Shown here: positions 8,068-17,777 of the stretch, piece by piece
How the letters are laid out: each line of letters opens with the position of its first letter
Position numbering within the stretch: position 1 is the stretch's first letter
Assembly (NCBI RefSeq): GCF_002017875.1
Contig: NZ_MUFV01000001.1
Location: 1,079,501 to 1,143,500, forward strand
Direction: 5' to 3'
DNA: 64,000 nt
Source: Deinococcus sp. LM3
Lineage (GTDB): Bacteria > Deinococcota > Deinococci > Deinococcales > Deinococcaceae
Program-made: the position numbers and the translations under genes
Notes under the pieces: model-generated
Told to the model about the DNA's origin: nothing
The model's database searches: none
Seen by the model: the letters and a program-made list of their open reading frames with translations, nothing else

Positions 8068-10296
8068 TCAGCGGCGGCCGACGCCGGGCGCGAGGGTCAG
8101 GGGCGCGTCGAGTTTCAGCCAGATGAACTCGTTGGTGTCCTTCACGGCCGCGCCGCGCCCGCCGGTGCCGGGGTAGTTGTTGTCGTTGGCGACGAGGACG
8201 GTGGTGGCGTCGAGCACGATGACGTTCTCGATGGTCACGTACGGGAAGCGGAACACGCCGCCGGTCGTGCTAGGTGCCAGTCCCTGCGGGTCGGCGATGT
8301 TCAGCAGGTCGGCCAGCAGGGTCTTTTTCAGGGTACCGTCGGTGTTGCGGTCGGTCAGGCTGACGCGGTAGAGGCGTTTGGTGCGGGCGGCGTCACCGCT
8401 GCCGCCGTCGCGCTCGATCACGATCAGTTCCGAGGCGTTCACGGGTGTGATGTCCCCGATGGCGTTGCCGGGCGCGTCGAGCGGGTAACGGCCGGTCAGG
8501 GTCCACTTCTTCGTGGCGAGGTCGATGGCGTGCAGGCGCAGCTGGCCGGGCGTGTCGCCCGCCACGGTTTTCTCCAGCAGGGCGTGCAGGGTCTTGCCGT
8601 CGGGGCTGAGGGTCAGGCCCTCGAAGCCGCCGCTGCTGCCCAGCGTGGCGGCGCCGCTGCTGCCGCCCTGCGTGAAGGCGGGGTGCTGGGGGCTGCGGAC
8701 TTCGGGCGCGGCGTACTCGGCGACCACCTTCGCGCCGGTGGCGGGGAAATCGGTGAACAGGCCGTCCACGCCCGCCAGGATGGCCTGCCGCAGTTCGGCT
8801 TCGGGGTTGTTGGCGTACTGGGCGGGCAGGAAGGTGGGTTCGTTCCGGAAGGTGTACGGGTGCACGAGCAGCCCGGCGGCGTGCGCACGGGTCACGAAGT
8901 CGGTGGTCTGCCCCTTGCCATCGATGATCCAGCCCTTACTGGGGCCGATGCCGCTGGCGTACGTGGCGATGTCGCGCAGGCCCTCGGGGGTGGTCAGGTC
9001 GGCGTTCCGGCGGGGGTCCTTGCGGGCGGTCAGGTCGTAGGGCGCGCCGGTCTGGCCGCCCAGCAGCTGCACCAGCGGCAGTTTCACGCCGGCGGCCGGC
9101 ATGATGGTGGCGTGCAGGTCGCGCAGGTTGCCCGTCTCGAAGGACTGGATGAACACGCGCGCCGGGTCCGTGAACCCCTCCTTCTTCAGGGTGTCGATCA
9201 GCAGTTGCGAGGTGTTCACGCCCGCCTGCGCGGCCATGAAGGTGGGGTGCTTCGTTTCGGGGTAGATCCCGACCCGGCGGCCGGTGCGGGCTTCGGTGTC
9301 GCGGATCAGGGCGATGATCTCGCTCAGGGTGGGCACCTCGAACTGCCCGTCGAAGGTGCGGCCGCGCAGGGCCGGGAGGCGTTCCACGGCGCGCAGGGTC
9401 TTGAGTTCCGCCAGCGTGAAATCCTCGATCCAGTAGCCCGTGACGTCCTGCCCGTCCAGGTTCTTGGTCTTCACGCGCCCGGCGAATTCGGGGCGGGTGG
9501 CGACGTCGGTGGTGGCCTCCGTGACCTTGCCGTCCCTGTCCAGCACGACCATGACGGGTTCGTGCCGGGCGACCAGCACGCCGTCTTTCGTGACGACCAG
9601 ATCCGGTTCGATGAAGTCCGCGCCCGCCTCGATGGCCACCCGGTACGCTTCCAGGGTGTGTTCCGGGCGGGTGCCGCTGCTGCCCCGGTGCCCGATCACG
9701 AGGGGCGGCCGGCCGGTCAGGGTCGGCAGGCCCGGCAGGTTCGGCGTGGGCATGGGCGCGTCCAGCAGCACGCCGTCCGCGCTGAAATGCAGCAGGTACG
9801 GGCCGAACTCGTCGCCCACCCACAGCGTCCCGTCGGGCGCGACCACGAAGCCTTCCGGATCGAAGTCCGCGCCGGTCAACAGCCGCTCCGGGCTGGCCTC
9901 GTTCACGATCACCCACGGCACGCGCCGCTCCGGGTCACGCAGCTGAACGAACGCGCCCACCTCGACCTTCCCGGTTCCCGTGGGCGCAGTTTTCGGGGTG
10001 AGGGTCAGGCGGTACAGGCGCAGCAGGTAATCGGCGCTGTTGTTCTTCGCGCCGAACCCGTTGTCGCTGAGGAACAGGTACGTGCCGTCCGGCGCGAACT
10101 GCACGCCGCTGAACCCCTGCACCGGCTGCCCCTGAAAACGCGTCTGACCACGCAGCCCGTCCCTCCACGCGCCGCTGGCCGGGCCGGGTGCGAAGGTATC
10201 GGCGGGCAACTCGGCGTACCCGGCGAGCGTGACGGCCTGCGCTCCCCCCACACCCAGCAGCAGCGCGGCCGACAGGCGGATCATGAGGGCTTTCAC
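8068..10296 (-). CDS. Secreted esterase-like phytase domain protein with inserted glycerophosphodiesterase domain
   Basis: A protein of about 742 residues with a signal peptide (MKALMIRLSAALLLGVGGAQA). Residues ~25-195 are the first half of an 'esterase-like activity of phytase' propeller (FSGVQFAPDGTYLFLSDNG, DPEGFVVAPDGTLWVGDEFG). Residues ~196-535 are a complete GDPD barrel (IGHRGSSGTRPEHTLEAY, FIEPDLVVTKDG, HEP, YPETKHP). Residues ~540-742 return to the phytase-like fold (GGFEGLTLSPDGKTLHALLE ending in VANDNNYPGTGGRG). The GDPD part hydrolyses glycerophosphodiesters to glycerol-3-phosphate. It lies downstream of ugpBAE on the same strand, so it probably feeds that importer from the periplasm. 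An in-frame GTG at 10326 is an alternative start. Confidence 0.88.
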   Translation of the reverse strand: MKALMIRLSAALLLGVGGAQAVTLAGYAELPADTFAPGPASGAWRDGLRGQTRFQGQPVQGFSGVQFAPDGTYLFLSDNGFGAKNNSADYLLRLYRLTLTPKTAPTGTGKVEVGAFVQLRDPERRVPWVIVNEASPERLLTGADFDPEGFVVAPDGTLWVGDEFGPYLLHFSADGVLLDAPMPTPNLPGLPTLTGRPPLVIGHRGSSGTRPEHTLEAYRVAIEAGADFIEPDLVVTKDGVLVARHEPVMVVLDRDGKVTEATTDVATRPEFAGRVKTKNLDGQDVTGYWIEDFTLAELKTLRAVERLPALRGRTFDGQFEVPTLSEIIALIRDTEARTGRRVGIYPETKHPTFMAAQAGVNTSQLLIDTLKKEGFTDPARVFIQSFETGNLRDLHATIMPAAGVKLPLVQLLGGQTGAPYDLTARKDPRRNADLTTPEGLRDIATYASGIGPSKGWIIDGKGQTTDFVTRAHAAGLLVHPYTFRNEPTFLPAQYANNPEAELRQAILAGVDGLFTDFPATGAKVVAEYAAPEVRSPQHPAFTQGGSSGAATLGSSGGFEGLTLSPDGKTLHALLEKTVAGDTPGQLRLHAIDLATKKWTLTGRYPLDAPGNAIGDITPVNASELIVIERDGGSGDAARTKRLYRVSLTDRNTDGTLKKTLLADLLNIADPQGLAPSTTGGVFRFPYVTIENVIVLDATTVLVANDNNYPGTGGRGAAVKDTNEFIWLKLDAPLTLAPGVGRR

Positions 10297-10385
10297 GGAC
10301 GTGCGGACAGCAGATGAGGAATTCACACCCGTCAGTTGAAGCCGCGCACGTCAGAGGAGCGTGCGCGGCCGGTCAGCCCAGAGTC

Positions 10386-10520
10386 ATACGGATTCCGTCT
10401 GTTTCGCTGACAGATCGGAACACCACCGATCTGCCAGCTCCACGTCCGGAACCCGTTTTTCTCCTACTCGCTCCGCTCGGATTGAATGGGCTTTGCAGCC
10501 CATTCAATCGGAGTCCGTAT
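10386..10520 (+). repeat. Structured dispersed repeat, copy B (reference orientation)
   Basis: A complete 135 bp unit running from ATACGGATTCCGTCTG to CGGAGTCCGTAT. Hairpin 1 is CAGATCGG/CCGATCTG; hairpin 2 is ATTGAATGGGCT/AGCCCATTCAAT with loop TTGC, and is perfect. It sits between ugpE and the phosphodiesterase gene. Confidence 0.9.
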
Positions 10521-10560
10521 CAGGAGGGTCCCTCCGCACGGACCGGGTCGGCTTCGTTGC

Positions 10561-10610
10561 CCCCTCACCCGCCCCTTCGGGGCACCCTCTCCCGCGGGGC
10601 GAGAGGGTCA
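10561..10610. repeat. REP-like palindrome
   Basis: Two adjacent hairpins, CGCCCC/GGGGC and ACCCTCTC/GAGAGGGT. The family (CCCTCTCCC...GGGAGAGGG plus GGGGTGAGGG) recurs at 49013 and 62281. It lies 40 bp past the ugpE stop. Confidence 0.65.
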
Positions 10611-10650
10611 ACAGACGGCGCAGGGGCCGTGGACCCGTCACCCGGAGTGC

Positions 10651-11526
10651 CTACTTGTCCTCGCTGAGCGCGAAGCCCCGGCTGAACTGCTTCTGCAGGG
10701 CCGTGAACACGATCAGGGGCGGCAGGGCCGTGATGACGGCGCCGGCCATCACGGCGCCCCAGTCGGTCTGGCCGCCCACCTCGATCAGGCGGCGCAGGCC
10801 CACCTGCACGACCTGCTTGTCGTCCTGCTGCATGATCACCAGCGGCCAGATGTACTGATCCCAGGCGTACACGAACTGAATGACGGCCAGCGCGCCGATG
10901 GTGTTGGTGCTCATGGGAATCAGGATGTGCGTCAGGTACCGCAGCGGGCCGCAGCCGTCGATGCGGGCGGCGTCGGCGAGGCTGGTGGGGATGCTCAGGA
11001 AGTGCTGCCGGAACAGGAACGTGCCGGTCGCGCTGGCCAGGAACGGCACGATGATCGCAGCGTACGTGTTCGCCCAGTTCAGGTCGCGGCTGACCAGGTC
11101 GAACAGCGCGATGATCAGCACCTCGGTGGGCAGCATCAGGGACAGCAGGACCAGCGTGAACGCCGCGCCCTTCAGCGGAAAGCGGAAGTACACGAACGCC
11201 AGCGCGGCCAGAAGGGCCAGAAGGGTCTTTCCGGCCGTGACGCACACGGCCACCACGAGGCTGTTCAGCATGTAGCGGCCCAGGTTCGCGTCCTGCCACA
11301 CGCCGGACAGGTTCTGGAAGAACGCGCCGCCCGGCAGCAGGCTGGGGCTCAGGACGACGCTGGACGTCTGGGTGCTCTTGATGACCGCCAGGATCAGGGG
11401 CGCGCCGATGATCAGGACCGACAGGATCAGCGCGGCGTGCGTGACCCACTCGCCCCGCGAGCGGCGGGAGCGGGGGGCGGCCCGGTCGGCGCGGGCGGCG
11501 GGCGCGGCGGGGTGCTTAACTGCCAT
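10651..11526 (-). CDS. ugpE: ABC transporter permease, UgpE/MalG type
   Basis: A 291-residue inner-membrane permease (CUT1 family) with six predicted membrane helices. The ATPase-contact EAA loop reads DAARIDGCGPLRYLTHILIP. Together with UgpA it should form the channel for sn-glycerol-3-phosphate or its diesters. Its start overlaps the end of ugpA by 11 bp, indicating coupled expression. The last residues (FSRGFALSEDK) resemble the usual C terminus of this subunit, which often ends in a GA(V/L)K-type tail. Confidence 0.9.
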   Translation of the reverse strand: MAVKHPAAPAARADRAAPRSRRSRGEWVTHAALILSVLIIGAPLILAVIKSTQTSSVVLSPSLLPGGAFFQNLSGVWQDANLGRYMLNSLVVAVCVTAGKTLLALLAALAFVYFRFPLKGAAFTLVLLSLMLPTEVLIIALFDLVSRDLNWANTYAAIIVPFLASATGTFLFRQHFLSIPTSLADAARIDGCGPLRYLTHILIPMSTNTIGALAVIQFVYAWDQYIWPLVIMQQDDKQVVQVGLRRLIEVGGQTDWGAVMAGAVITALPPLIVFTALQKQFSRGFALSEDK

Positions 11527-12454
11527 AGTGCACCCGCCGCTCGCCCACCCGGAACTGCATCCAGGTGACGAACGCCACCAGCGCCAGCATCAGCACGGCC
11601 TGCGCGGCGGCCGCGCCGGTCCTGAAGTTCACGAACCCGTCCTGGTACAGCTGGTACACCAGGAACGTGGTCGCCCCGGCGTTCCCGGTGTACGGCCCGC
11701 CGCGCGTGAGGATGTCCGTCAGCGCGAACGAGTCGAACAGCGCCGAGATGATGTTCGTGAACACCAGAAAGAACGTGATGGGGGTCAGCAGCGGGAACGC
11801 CACGCGCCAGAACACCTGCGCGGGCGTGGCGCCGTCGATCTCGGCGGCTTCCATCACGTCGCGCGGCAGGTTCTGGATGCTGGCCAGGTAGAACACGATG
11901 TTGTACGCCAGTCCCTTCCAGATGGCGGCCAGCGTGACCAGCCCGAACGCCAGGGCCGGCGTGTCCAGCCAGCGGGGGCGCACGCCGAACAGCTCGCCCA
12001 GCAGCTGGTTGACCAGCCCGATCTCGGGATTGAACAGGAACAGCCACAGCGTCCCGGCAATGGCGGGGCTCAGGGCGTAAGGGTAGATCAGCAGCAGGCG
12101 GTACGTGCTCGCGCCGCGCACGGGACGGCTGGCGAGCCACGCCAGTCCCAGGGACAGCAGCAGCCCGAACGTGACGGTCAGGACCGTGAACACCAGCGTC
12201 TGGAGGGCCACCTGCCGGTACGCGGGACTGGACAGCAGTTCGGCGAAGTTGGCGAGGCCCACGAACTGCTCGGTGCCCAGGATCACGTTGGCGCGGTACG
12301 CGGCCAGCCGCAGCGTCTGCAACGCCGGAAGGTAGATGAACACCGCCAGGATCAGCAGGCTGGGCAGCAGGAACGCCCACGGCAGGGCGCGGCCCCGGAA
12401 CACGGCGCTCGCGGCGGCGTCCGGGGCAGGGCGGGAACGGGCGGGACTCAGCAT
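11516..12454 (-). CDS. ugpA: ABC transporter permease, UgpA/MalF type
   Basis: A 312-residue permease with six predicted helices. It has the CUT1 EAA loop EIDGATPAQVFWRVAFP and the typical N-terminal helix LPWAFLLPSLLILAVFIYLP. It is the partner of the overlapping ugpE. It lies 152 bp downstream of the binding-protein gene, separated by a GC-rich inverted repeat (around 12510-12550) that may reduce read-through so that the binding protein is made in excess. Confidence 0.9.
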   Translation of the reverse strand: MLSPARSRPAPDAAASAVFRGRALPWAFLLPSLLILAVFIYLPALQTLRLAAYRANVILGTEQFVGLANFAELLSSPAYRQVALQTLVFTVLTVTFGLLLSLGLAWLASRPVRGASTYRLLLIYPYALSPAIAGTLWLFLFNPEIGLVNQLLGELFGVRPRWLDTPALAFGLVTLAAIWKGLAYNIVFYLASIQNLPRDVMEAAEIDGATPAQVFWRVAFPLLTPITFFLVFTNIISALFDSFALTDILTRGGPYTGNAGATTFLVYQLYQDGFVNFRTGAAAAQAVLMLALVAFVTWMQFRVGERRVHYGS

Positions 12455-12606
12455 GGGCAGGCGGGGGGCGGGGCGAGTAAACGGGTCATGCGGGCCTCCG
12501 GTGAACGGCGCGGGCGGCCCACCCTCCGTCAGGGAGGGACCGGGCCGCGCGGCGGGCAGGGCGAGACGGTGGGACGGGTCAGGGGGTCAGGGGACCCCGC
12601 AGCCGC

Positions 12607-13905
<1,299 letters not shown>

Positions 13906-13912
13906 GCCGGCG

Positions 13913-13918
13913 AGCCTA
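13913..13918 (-). promoter_or_regulatory. Leaderless-type -10 hexamer of ugpB
   Basis: TAGGCT on the minus strand, seven bases before the GTG start of ugpB. No Shine-Dalgarno sequence lies between. Confidence 0.5.
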
Positions 13919-14083
13919 GGCCCCTCCCATCAGCTTCTCATCATCGGCGTGTGATGGGTCTGTCAGGTGGCCCGCCGGCCTGTCATGGCAGGACTTGCCC
14001 ACTCTCCCCTCCCCACCCGCGCGGCGCTTGAGCGGGCCTTCAGGGAACGCGACCACCGGGCGCGGCGGGCCTACAGTCAGGGC

Positions 14084-14932
14084 ATGATTCTCGTTACTGC
14101 CGCTACCGGGAACGTCGGGCGCGAACTCGTGCCCCAGCTTCTGAACGCCGGACAGCAGGTCCGCGCGGGCACCCGCCATCCGCAGGAAGCGGCGTTCCCG
14201 CCCGGCGCGCACGCCACGCACTTCGATTTCGGCGACGAGGCCAGCGTCCGCGAGGCCGCCACCGGCGTGCAGAGCGTGTACCTGATCGTCCCGGAAACCG
14301 TGGACACAGAGACCCTGACCCGCGCCCTGAGTGTCATGAAGGAGGCGAGCGTGGAGCGCGTCGTCCTGCAATCCGGGTTCGGGGCCGGGCAGGGCAACAA
14401 CCCGCTGGGCGAGGCCGAGGACAGCGTGCGCGCCAGCGGCCTGAACTGGACGGTCCTGCGGCCCAACTGGTTCATGCAGAACTACAACCAGATGTTCCGA
14501 CGCGGCATCCGCGACCGCCACGAGTTCGCGGAACCCGCCGGAGAGCAGCGCACCAGCTTCATCGACACGCGCGACGTGGCCGCCGCCGCCGTGGCCGTCC
14601 TCACCCAGCCCGGTCACGAGGGCCACGAGTACGACCTGACCGGCCCACACTCCACCGACCGGCACGCCGTCGCCGCCGCCCTCAGCAGCGCCCTGGGCCA
14701 CACCATCACGTACCGCCCCGTCGACGACGACGGCTTCGTGGACTTCCTGATCTCCACCGGCGAGAGCGACGAGGAAGAAGCGCGCGGCATCGCCTCCATC
14801 TACCCGCCCATCCGCGCCGGCGACACCGCCCCCATCACCCCCGACCTGCACACCCTGACCGGCAGCACCGGCCACACCATCGAGGACTTCGCGCAGCACT
14901 ACCGGCAGGACTGGTTGATGGTTGATGGTTGA
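14084..14932 (+). CDS. NmrA-family NAD(P)-binding protein
   Basis: A 282-residue atypical SDR of the NmrA/QorB type. The Rossmann motif is TAATGNVGRELVP (residues 5-17), followed by an NADP-type Arg stretch (AGTRHPQEA). LNWTVLRPNWFMQNY and FIDTRDVAAAAVAVL are family hallmarks. Likely a quinone/aldehyde reductase or a redox-state sensor. TACAGT lies six bases before the ATG, so it is probably leaderless. The gene's last codons are read from the first copies of a heptanucleotide tandem repeat, giving the tail LMVDG. Confidence 0.88.
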   Translation: MILVTAATGNVGRELVPQLLNAGQQVRAGTRHPQEAAFPPGAHATHFDFGDEASVREAATGVQSVYLIVPETVDTETLTRALSVMKEASVERVVLQSGFGAGQGNNPLGEAEDSVRASGLNWTVLRPNWFMQNYNQMFRRGIRDRHEFAEPAGEQRTSFIDTRDVAAAAVAVLTQPGHEGHEYDLTGPHSTDRHAVAAALSSALGHTITYRPVDDDGFVDFLISTGESDEEEARGIASIYPPIRAGDTAPITPDLHTLTGSTGHTIEDFAQHYRQDWLMVDG

Positions 14933-15010
14933 TGGTTGATGGTTGATGGTTGATGGTTGATGGTTGATGGTTGATGGTTGATGGTTGATGGTTGATGGTT
15001 GATGGTTGAT
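14913..15010. repeat. Heptanucleotide tandem repeat, 14 copies of GGTTGAT
   Basis: Fourteen perfect head-to-tail copies of GGTTGAT (98 bp). The first copies encode the C terminus and stop codon of the NmrA-like gene; the remainder is non-coding and precedes the ugpQ stop codon. Confidence 0.97.
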
Positions 15011-15081
15011 GGTCAACAGCGTGTGCGCGGCGCCCCCGGCCATGTCAAGACTCACCCACTGCCTACACGTTGCTTCCTTCT

Positions 15082-15762
15082 TCAGCGGGCAGTCAGCAGC
15101 ACGTCCGGCAGGTCGCCGATCAGGGCGTCCACGCCCAGTGCTTTCAGGCGGGCAACCTGCGCGGCGTCGTTCACCGTCCAGGTGTTTACGCGCCAGCCGT
15201 GCGTGCGGGCCTGGGCCATCAGGGTGTCGTTGATCAGGGGGTGCATGGGGTGAAGTGCGGCCGCCTTCACGCGCCGCATCACCAGCGGCACGAGGTCCAG
15301 CGCACCCAGACGGTAAGCGCGGTGGAACAGGAATCCCCGCTCGATCTCCGGCGCGTGGTGCCGCGCGGCGTACAGCACCAGCGGACTGAACGAGCTGACG
15401 ATCACGCGGCGTGACAGCCCATGCGCGCGAATGGCGTCCAGCGTGCGGTGAACGCGGTCATCGGGGCGGGGCCCCTCGAACTTGATTTCCACGTTCACGA
15501 ACGCCCCCGCATACGCCGCCCAGGCCAGCGTGGCGTCCAGCGTCGGCACGTGCGCGGGCAGGTCGGCAGCGTTCATCGCGGGCAGCGACCCGCCCTCCTT
15601 CAGCGCCGGATCGTGATGAATGACCAGCGTGCCGTCCATCAGGCGGCGCACATCCAGCTCCACGCCGTCCAGACCGGCGTCCATCGCCGCCTGAAATCCG
15701 GCCAGGGTGTTCTCGGTATGCAGTCGGGGCGTGCCACGGTGACCCAGCAGAAGCGGCTTCAT
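15082..15762 (-). CDS. ugpQ: Cytosolic glycerophosphodiester phosphodiesterase
   Basis: A 226-residue GDPD that hydrolyses glycerophosphodiesters to sn-glycerol-3-phosphate and the alcohol. The compact UgpQ form has HRG (8-10), ENTLAGFQAAMDAG, the metal ligands in ELDV (Glu35, Asp37) and HHDP (His50), and the C-terminal VNTWTVND. There is no signal peptide, so it acts on diesters after import. It complements the secreted GDPD and UgpBAE, though it is separated from them by the NmrA-like gene. TAGCCT lies seven bases before the ATG. Confidence 0.93.
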   Translation of the reverse strand: MKPLLLGHRGTPRLHTENTLAGFQAAMDAGLDGVELDVRRLMDGTLVIHHDPALKEGGSLPAMNAADLPAHVPTLDATLAWAAYAGAFVNVEIKFEGPRPDDRVHRTLDAIRAHGLSRRVIVSSFSPLVLYAARHHAPEIERGFLFHRAYRLGALDLVPLVMRRVKAAALHPMHPLINDTLMAQARTHGWRVNTWTVNDAAQVARLKALGVDALIGDLPDVLLTAR

Positions 15763-15769
15763 ACCCCGC

Positions 15770-15775
15770 AGGCTA
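15770..15775 (-). promoter_or_regulatory. Leaderless-type -10 hexamer of ugpQ
   Basis: TAGCCT on the minus strand, seven bases before the ATG at 15762. Confidence 0.5.
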
Positions 15776-15816
15776 CCCGCCCGACGTCAGCGTTGGGTGT
15801 CAGGGGCGCCTCTGCC

Positions 15817-15848
15817 CTTGACCTTTCCCCAGGGGCAGGGCTCAAGCT
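15817..15848 (+). promoter_or_regulatory. MerR-type promoter/operator
   Basis: TTGACC (818-823 of this kilobase) is followed by a long spacer holding an imperfect dyad (CTTGACC... with ...GGCTCAAG) centred on CCCCAGGGG. This is the stretched-spacer architecture on which MerR-family activators act, immediately before a MerR gene, suggesting autoregulation. Confidence 0.55.
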
Positions 15849-15872
15849 GGACTCACCTCCGGAGGCCCGCCC

Positions 15873-16718
15873 ATGACCGAACTGCCCTCACCCGCCACGT
15901 CCCTCATGACCATCGGTACGTTCGCGCAGGCGACCCGCCTGAGTTCAAAGGCGCTGCGTCTGTACGACGACCTGGGCCTCCTGCCGCCCACTCACGTGGA
16001 CGCTCACACCGGGTACCGCTACTACGCGCCCGCGCAACTGGACGCGGCCCGGCTGATCGGCCTGCTGCGGCAACTGAACATGCCCCTGAACGCCATCCGC
16101 GCCACGTTGCAGGCAGCGCCCGGCGAACGACCGGCCCTGATCCGAAGGTACTGGGCCAGCGCCGAGCAGCGGCACACTGCCCACCGCGCCCTCGCCGACT
16201 ACGTCCTGAACACCCTCGAAGGAGACACCATGACCCAGACGTTCACCGTGCACACCCGCGACCTGCCCGCCCGACTGATCGCCACCATCCAGCGGCGCGT
16301 CTACCAGCCGGACCTGGACGGATTCCTGCCGCCCAGCATCGAGCGTCTGCTGGAGTTCATTCCCGCGCAGGGCGCCGCGATTGCCGGACCGCCCTTCGTG
16401 ATCTACCACGGCGCGGTCACCGCCGACAGCGACGGTCCCGTCGAGGTCTGCGTGCCCTACACCGGCACCCTGACGCCCACGGCCGGGATCACGCTGCGGG
16501 AGGAGGAGGCGCATCACGAGGCGTACGTGACGGTCACGAAACGTCAGTTCGAGTTCCCCGCCATTCTGGAAGCCTTCGACGTGACCGCCGCGTACGCCGG
16601 CGCGCACGGCACCTGCAGCGACCTGATCTGCCGGGAGGTCTACCCCTACGGCTGGGATCAGGCCGACCCGGAAGCGCCCGCCGCCGAGGTCGCGTGGCCT
16701 TACCTGCCCAACGGCTGA
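15873..16718 (+). CDS. MerR-family regulator with GyrI-like effector domain
   Basis: A 281-residue regulator. Residues ~10-80 are the MerR winged helix (TIGTFAQATRLSSKALRLYD, then GYRYYAPAQLDAARLIGLLR). A linker helix follows to about residue 115. The C-terminal ~160 residues are a GyrI/BmrR-like ligand-binding domain (VEVCVPYTG, YVTVTKRQFEF), which binds amphipathic small molecules in relatives. It probably activates an efflux or detoxification gene, but no obvious target is adjacent. GGAGG at 860-864 of this kilobase supports the ATG at 15873. Confidence 0.92.
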   Translation: MTELPSPATSLMTIGTFAQATRLSSKALRLYDDLGLLPPTHVDAHTGYRYYAPAQLDAARLIGLLRQLNMPLNAIRATLQAAPGERPALIRRYWASAEQRHTAHRALADYVLNTLEGDTMTQTFTVHTRDLPARLIATIQRRVYQPDLDGFLPPSIERLLEFIPAQGAAIAGPPFVIYHGAVTADSDGPVEVCVPYTGTLTPTAGITLREEEAHHEAYVTVTKRQFEFPAILEAFDVTAAYAGAHGTCSDLICREVYPYGWDQADPEAPAAEVAWPYLPNG

Positions 16719-16729
16719 TCTCCCAGACA

Positions 16730-16760
16730 GCGCCGCCCCCGGATCACTCGGGGGCGGCGC
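16730..16760. terminator. Bidirectional hairpin between convergent genes
   Basis: A perfect 11 bp stem, GCGCCGCCCCC/GGGGGCGGCGC, between the MerR gene and the convergent DUF4384 gene. No strong T run on either strand. Confidence 0.55.
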
Positions 16761-16787
16761 GGTTGGTGCGGGGTTATTGGTGCGGGG

Positions 16788-17372
16788 TTAGCGGCCGACG
16801 GTGTAGCGGACGGTGTCGCTGGTCCAGTTCTGCTGCGGGATGGGCTGCGCGATGGGGTTCACGACGATGCTCAGGGCCTGCGCGAAGCCGGGGGTGGTGG
16901 TGGGTTTCACGGTGGCGAACGCTTCGCCGCTGCGGTAGGAGCTGAGCTGGCTGAGGTTCAGTTCGGTGCGGCTGGCGATGACCAGGACCTTGTTCAGGCC
17001 GCGCGGGCCGCTGACGTTGAACACGAAGTTGTCGCCGGGCGCGGGGAAGGTGCGGGTCTGTCCGGCGCGGACGTAGTGGGTGCCGCTGAGGTGGTTGGGG
17101 AGGATCTGGTCGGTGGTGCCGTCCGGGTTGACGTTGAACAGGTACACGTACGCGTCTTCGTTGACGGTGGTGGCGATGCGGATCTCGTCGCCGACGCGGT
17201 AGGTGGGCGTGCCGTTGCCGCCGGGGTCGCGGTCCACCCACACGCGGACGCTGAGGTCGGTGGGGACGGGGTTGACGATGATGCTCTGCGCGCTGAGTTT
17301 GGGCGCGGCGGTGGCGGGCGTGCCCAGGGTGACGGTGGCGAGGGCGGCGAGGATCAGGGCAGCTTTCTTCAT
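16788..17372 (-). CDS. Secreted DUF4384-domain protein
   Basis: A 194-residue exported protein: signal peptide MKKAALILAALATVTLGTPATA, then a DUF4384 domain (RVGDEIRIATTVNEDAYVYL, VNPDGTTDQILPN). DUF4384 is found in surface or S-layer-associated and kinase-linked proteins of unknown role. It is a paralogue of the gene at 30877-31968: both begin the mature part with SAQSIIVNP and share ALSIVV...SDT near the C terminus, but this one lacks the extra PEGA domain. A GGAG sequence precedes the ATG. Confidence 0.85.
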   Translation of the reverse strand: MKKAALILAALATVTLGTPATAAPKLSAQSIIVNPVPTDLSVRVWVDRDPGGNGTPTYRVGDEIRIATTVNEDAYVYLFNVNPDGTTDQILPNHLSGTHYVRAGQTRTFPAPGDNFVFNVSGPRGLNKVLVIASRTELNLSQLSSYRSGEAFATVKPTTTPGFAQALSIVVNPIAQPIPQQNWTSDTVRYTVGR

Positions 17373-17616
17373 GGGGGGCTCCGGGGCCGCTCTGTCCTGG
17401 GCGCGGCCGGGGTGGCCTGCGCTGGTGGGGTCTGGGAGCGGCTTCTGTTCTCCTCAAGCGTAGGCGCCGGCACCTGACGGGCGGTGAAGGGAGGCTGACT
17501 GAACATGAGCTGCGTCACGTTTCGGCTCATGATGATCCAGTCAGAAAAGGGGCGCGGCTGGGGCCGGGGGCATGCAGAAGCGGCTCCCCGATGGTGGTCG
17601 GAAAGCCGCTGGGTTC

Positions 17617-17690
17617 TGGCAGGGATACTAGGATTCGAACCTAGACAAGCAGATCCAAAATCTGCTGTGCTGCCATTACACCATATCCCT
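17617..17690 (-). tRNA. tRNA-Gln (anticodon TTG)
   Basis: A 74-nt cloverleaf including an encoded CCA. The acceptor stem AGGGATA/TATCCCT pairs perfectly, with discriminator G. The anticodon stem GCAGA/TCTGC encloses TTTTGGA with anticodon TTG, reading CAA (and CAG by wobble). The T arm is CTAGG-TTCGAAT-CCTAG. Confidence 0.96.
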
Positions 17691-17777
17691 AGGGTGCGCC
17701 CGCAGTGCCTTTTCAGGCGGGCATGAGTATACCGGGGGCAGCCGGGCAGGGTCAAGACGGCGCGGGTGGGGGCGCGC

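Noticed and set aside
13955..13990. Pho-box-like CTGTCA repeats upstream of ugpB
   Set aside because: Two CTGTCA copies are about 20 bp apart instead of 11 and lie on the wrong strand for ugpB; too weak to call.
14913..15010. Possible CRISPR array
   Set aside because: The repeat unit is 7 bp with no spacers, so it is a simple tandem repeat.
13916..15055. Minus-strand frame with a repeated peptide INHQPST
   Set aside because: The peptide is just the heptamer tandem repeat read in another frame; the rest is antisense to the NmrA-like gene.
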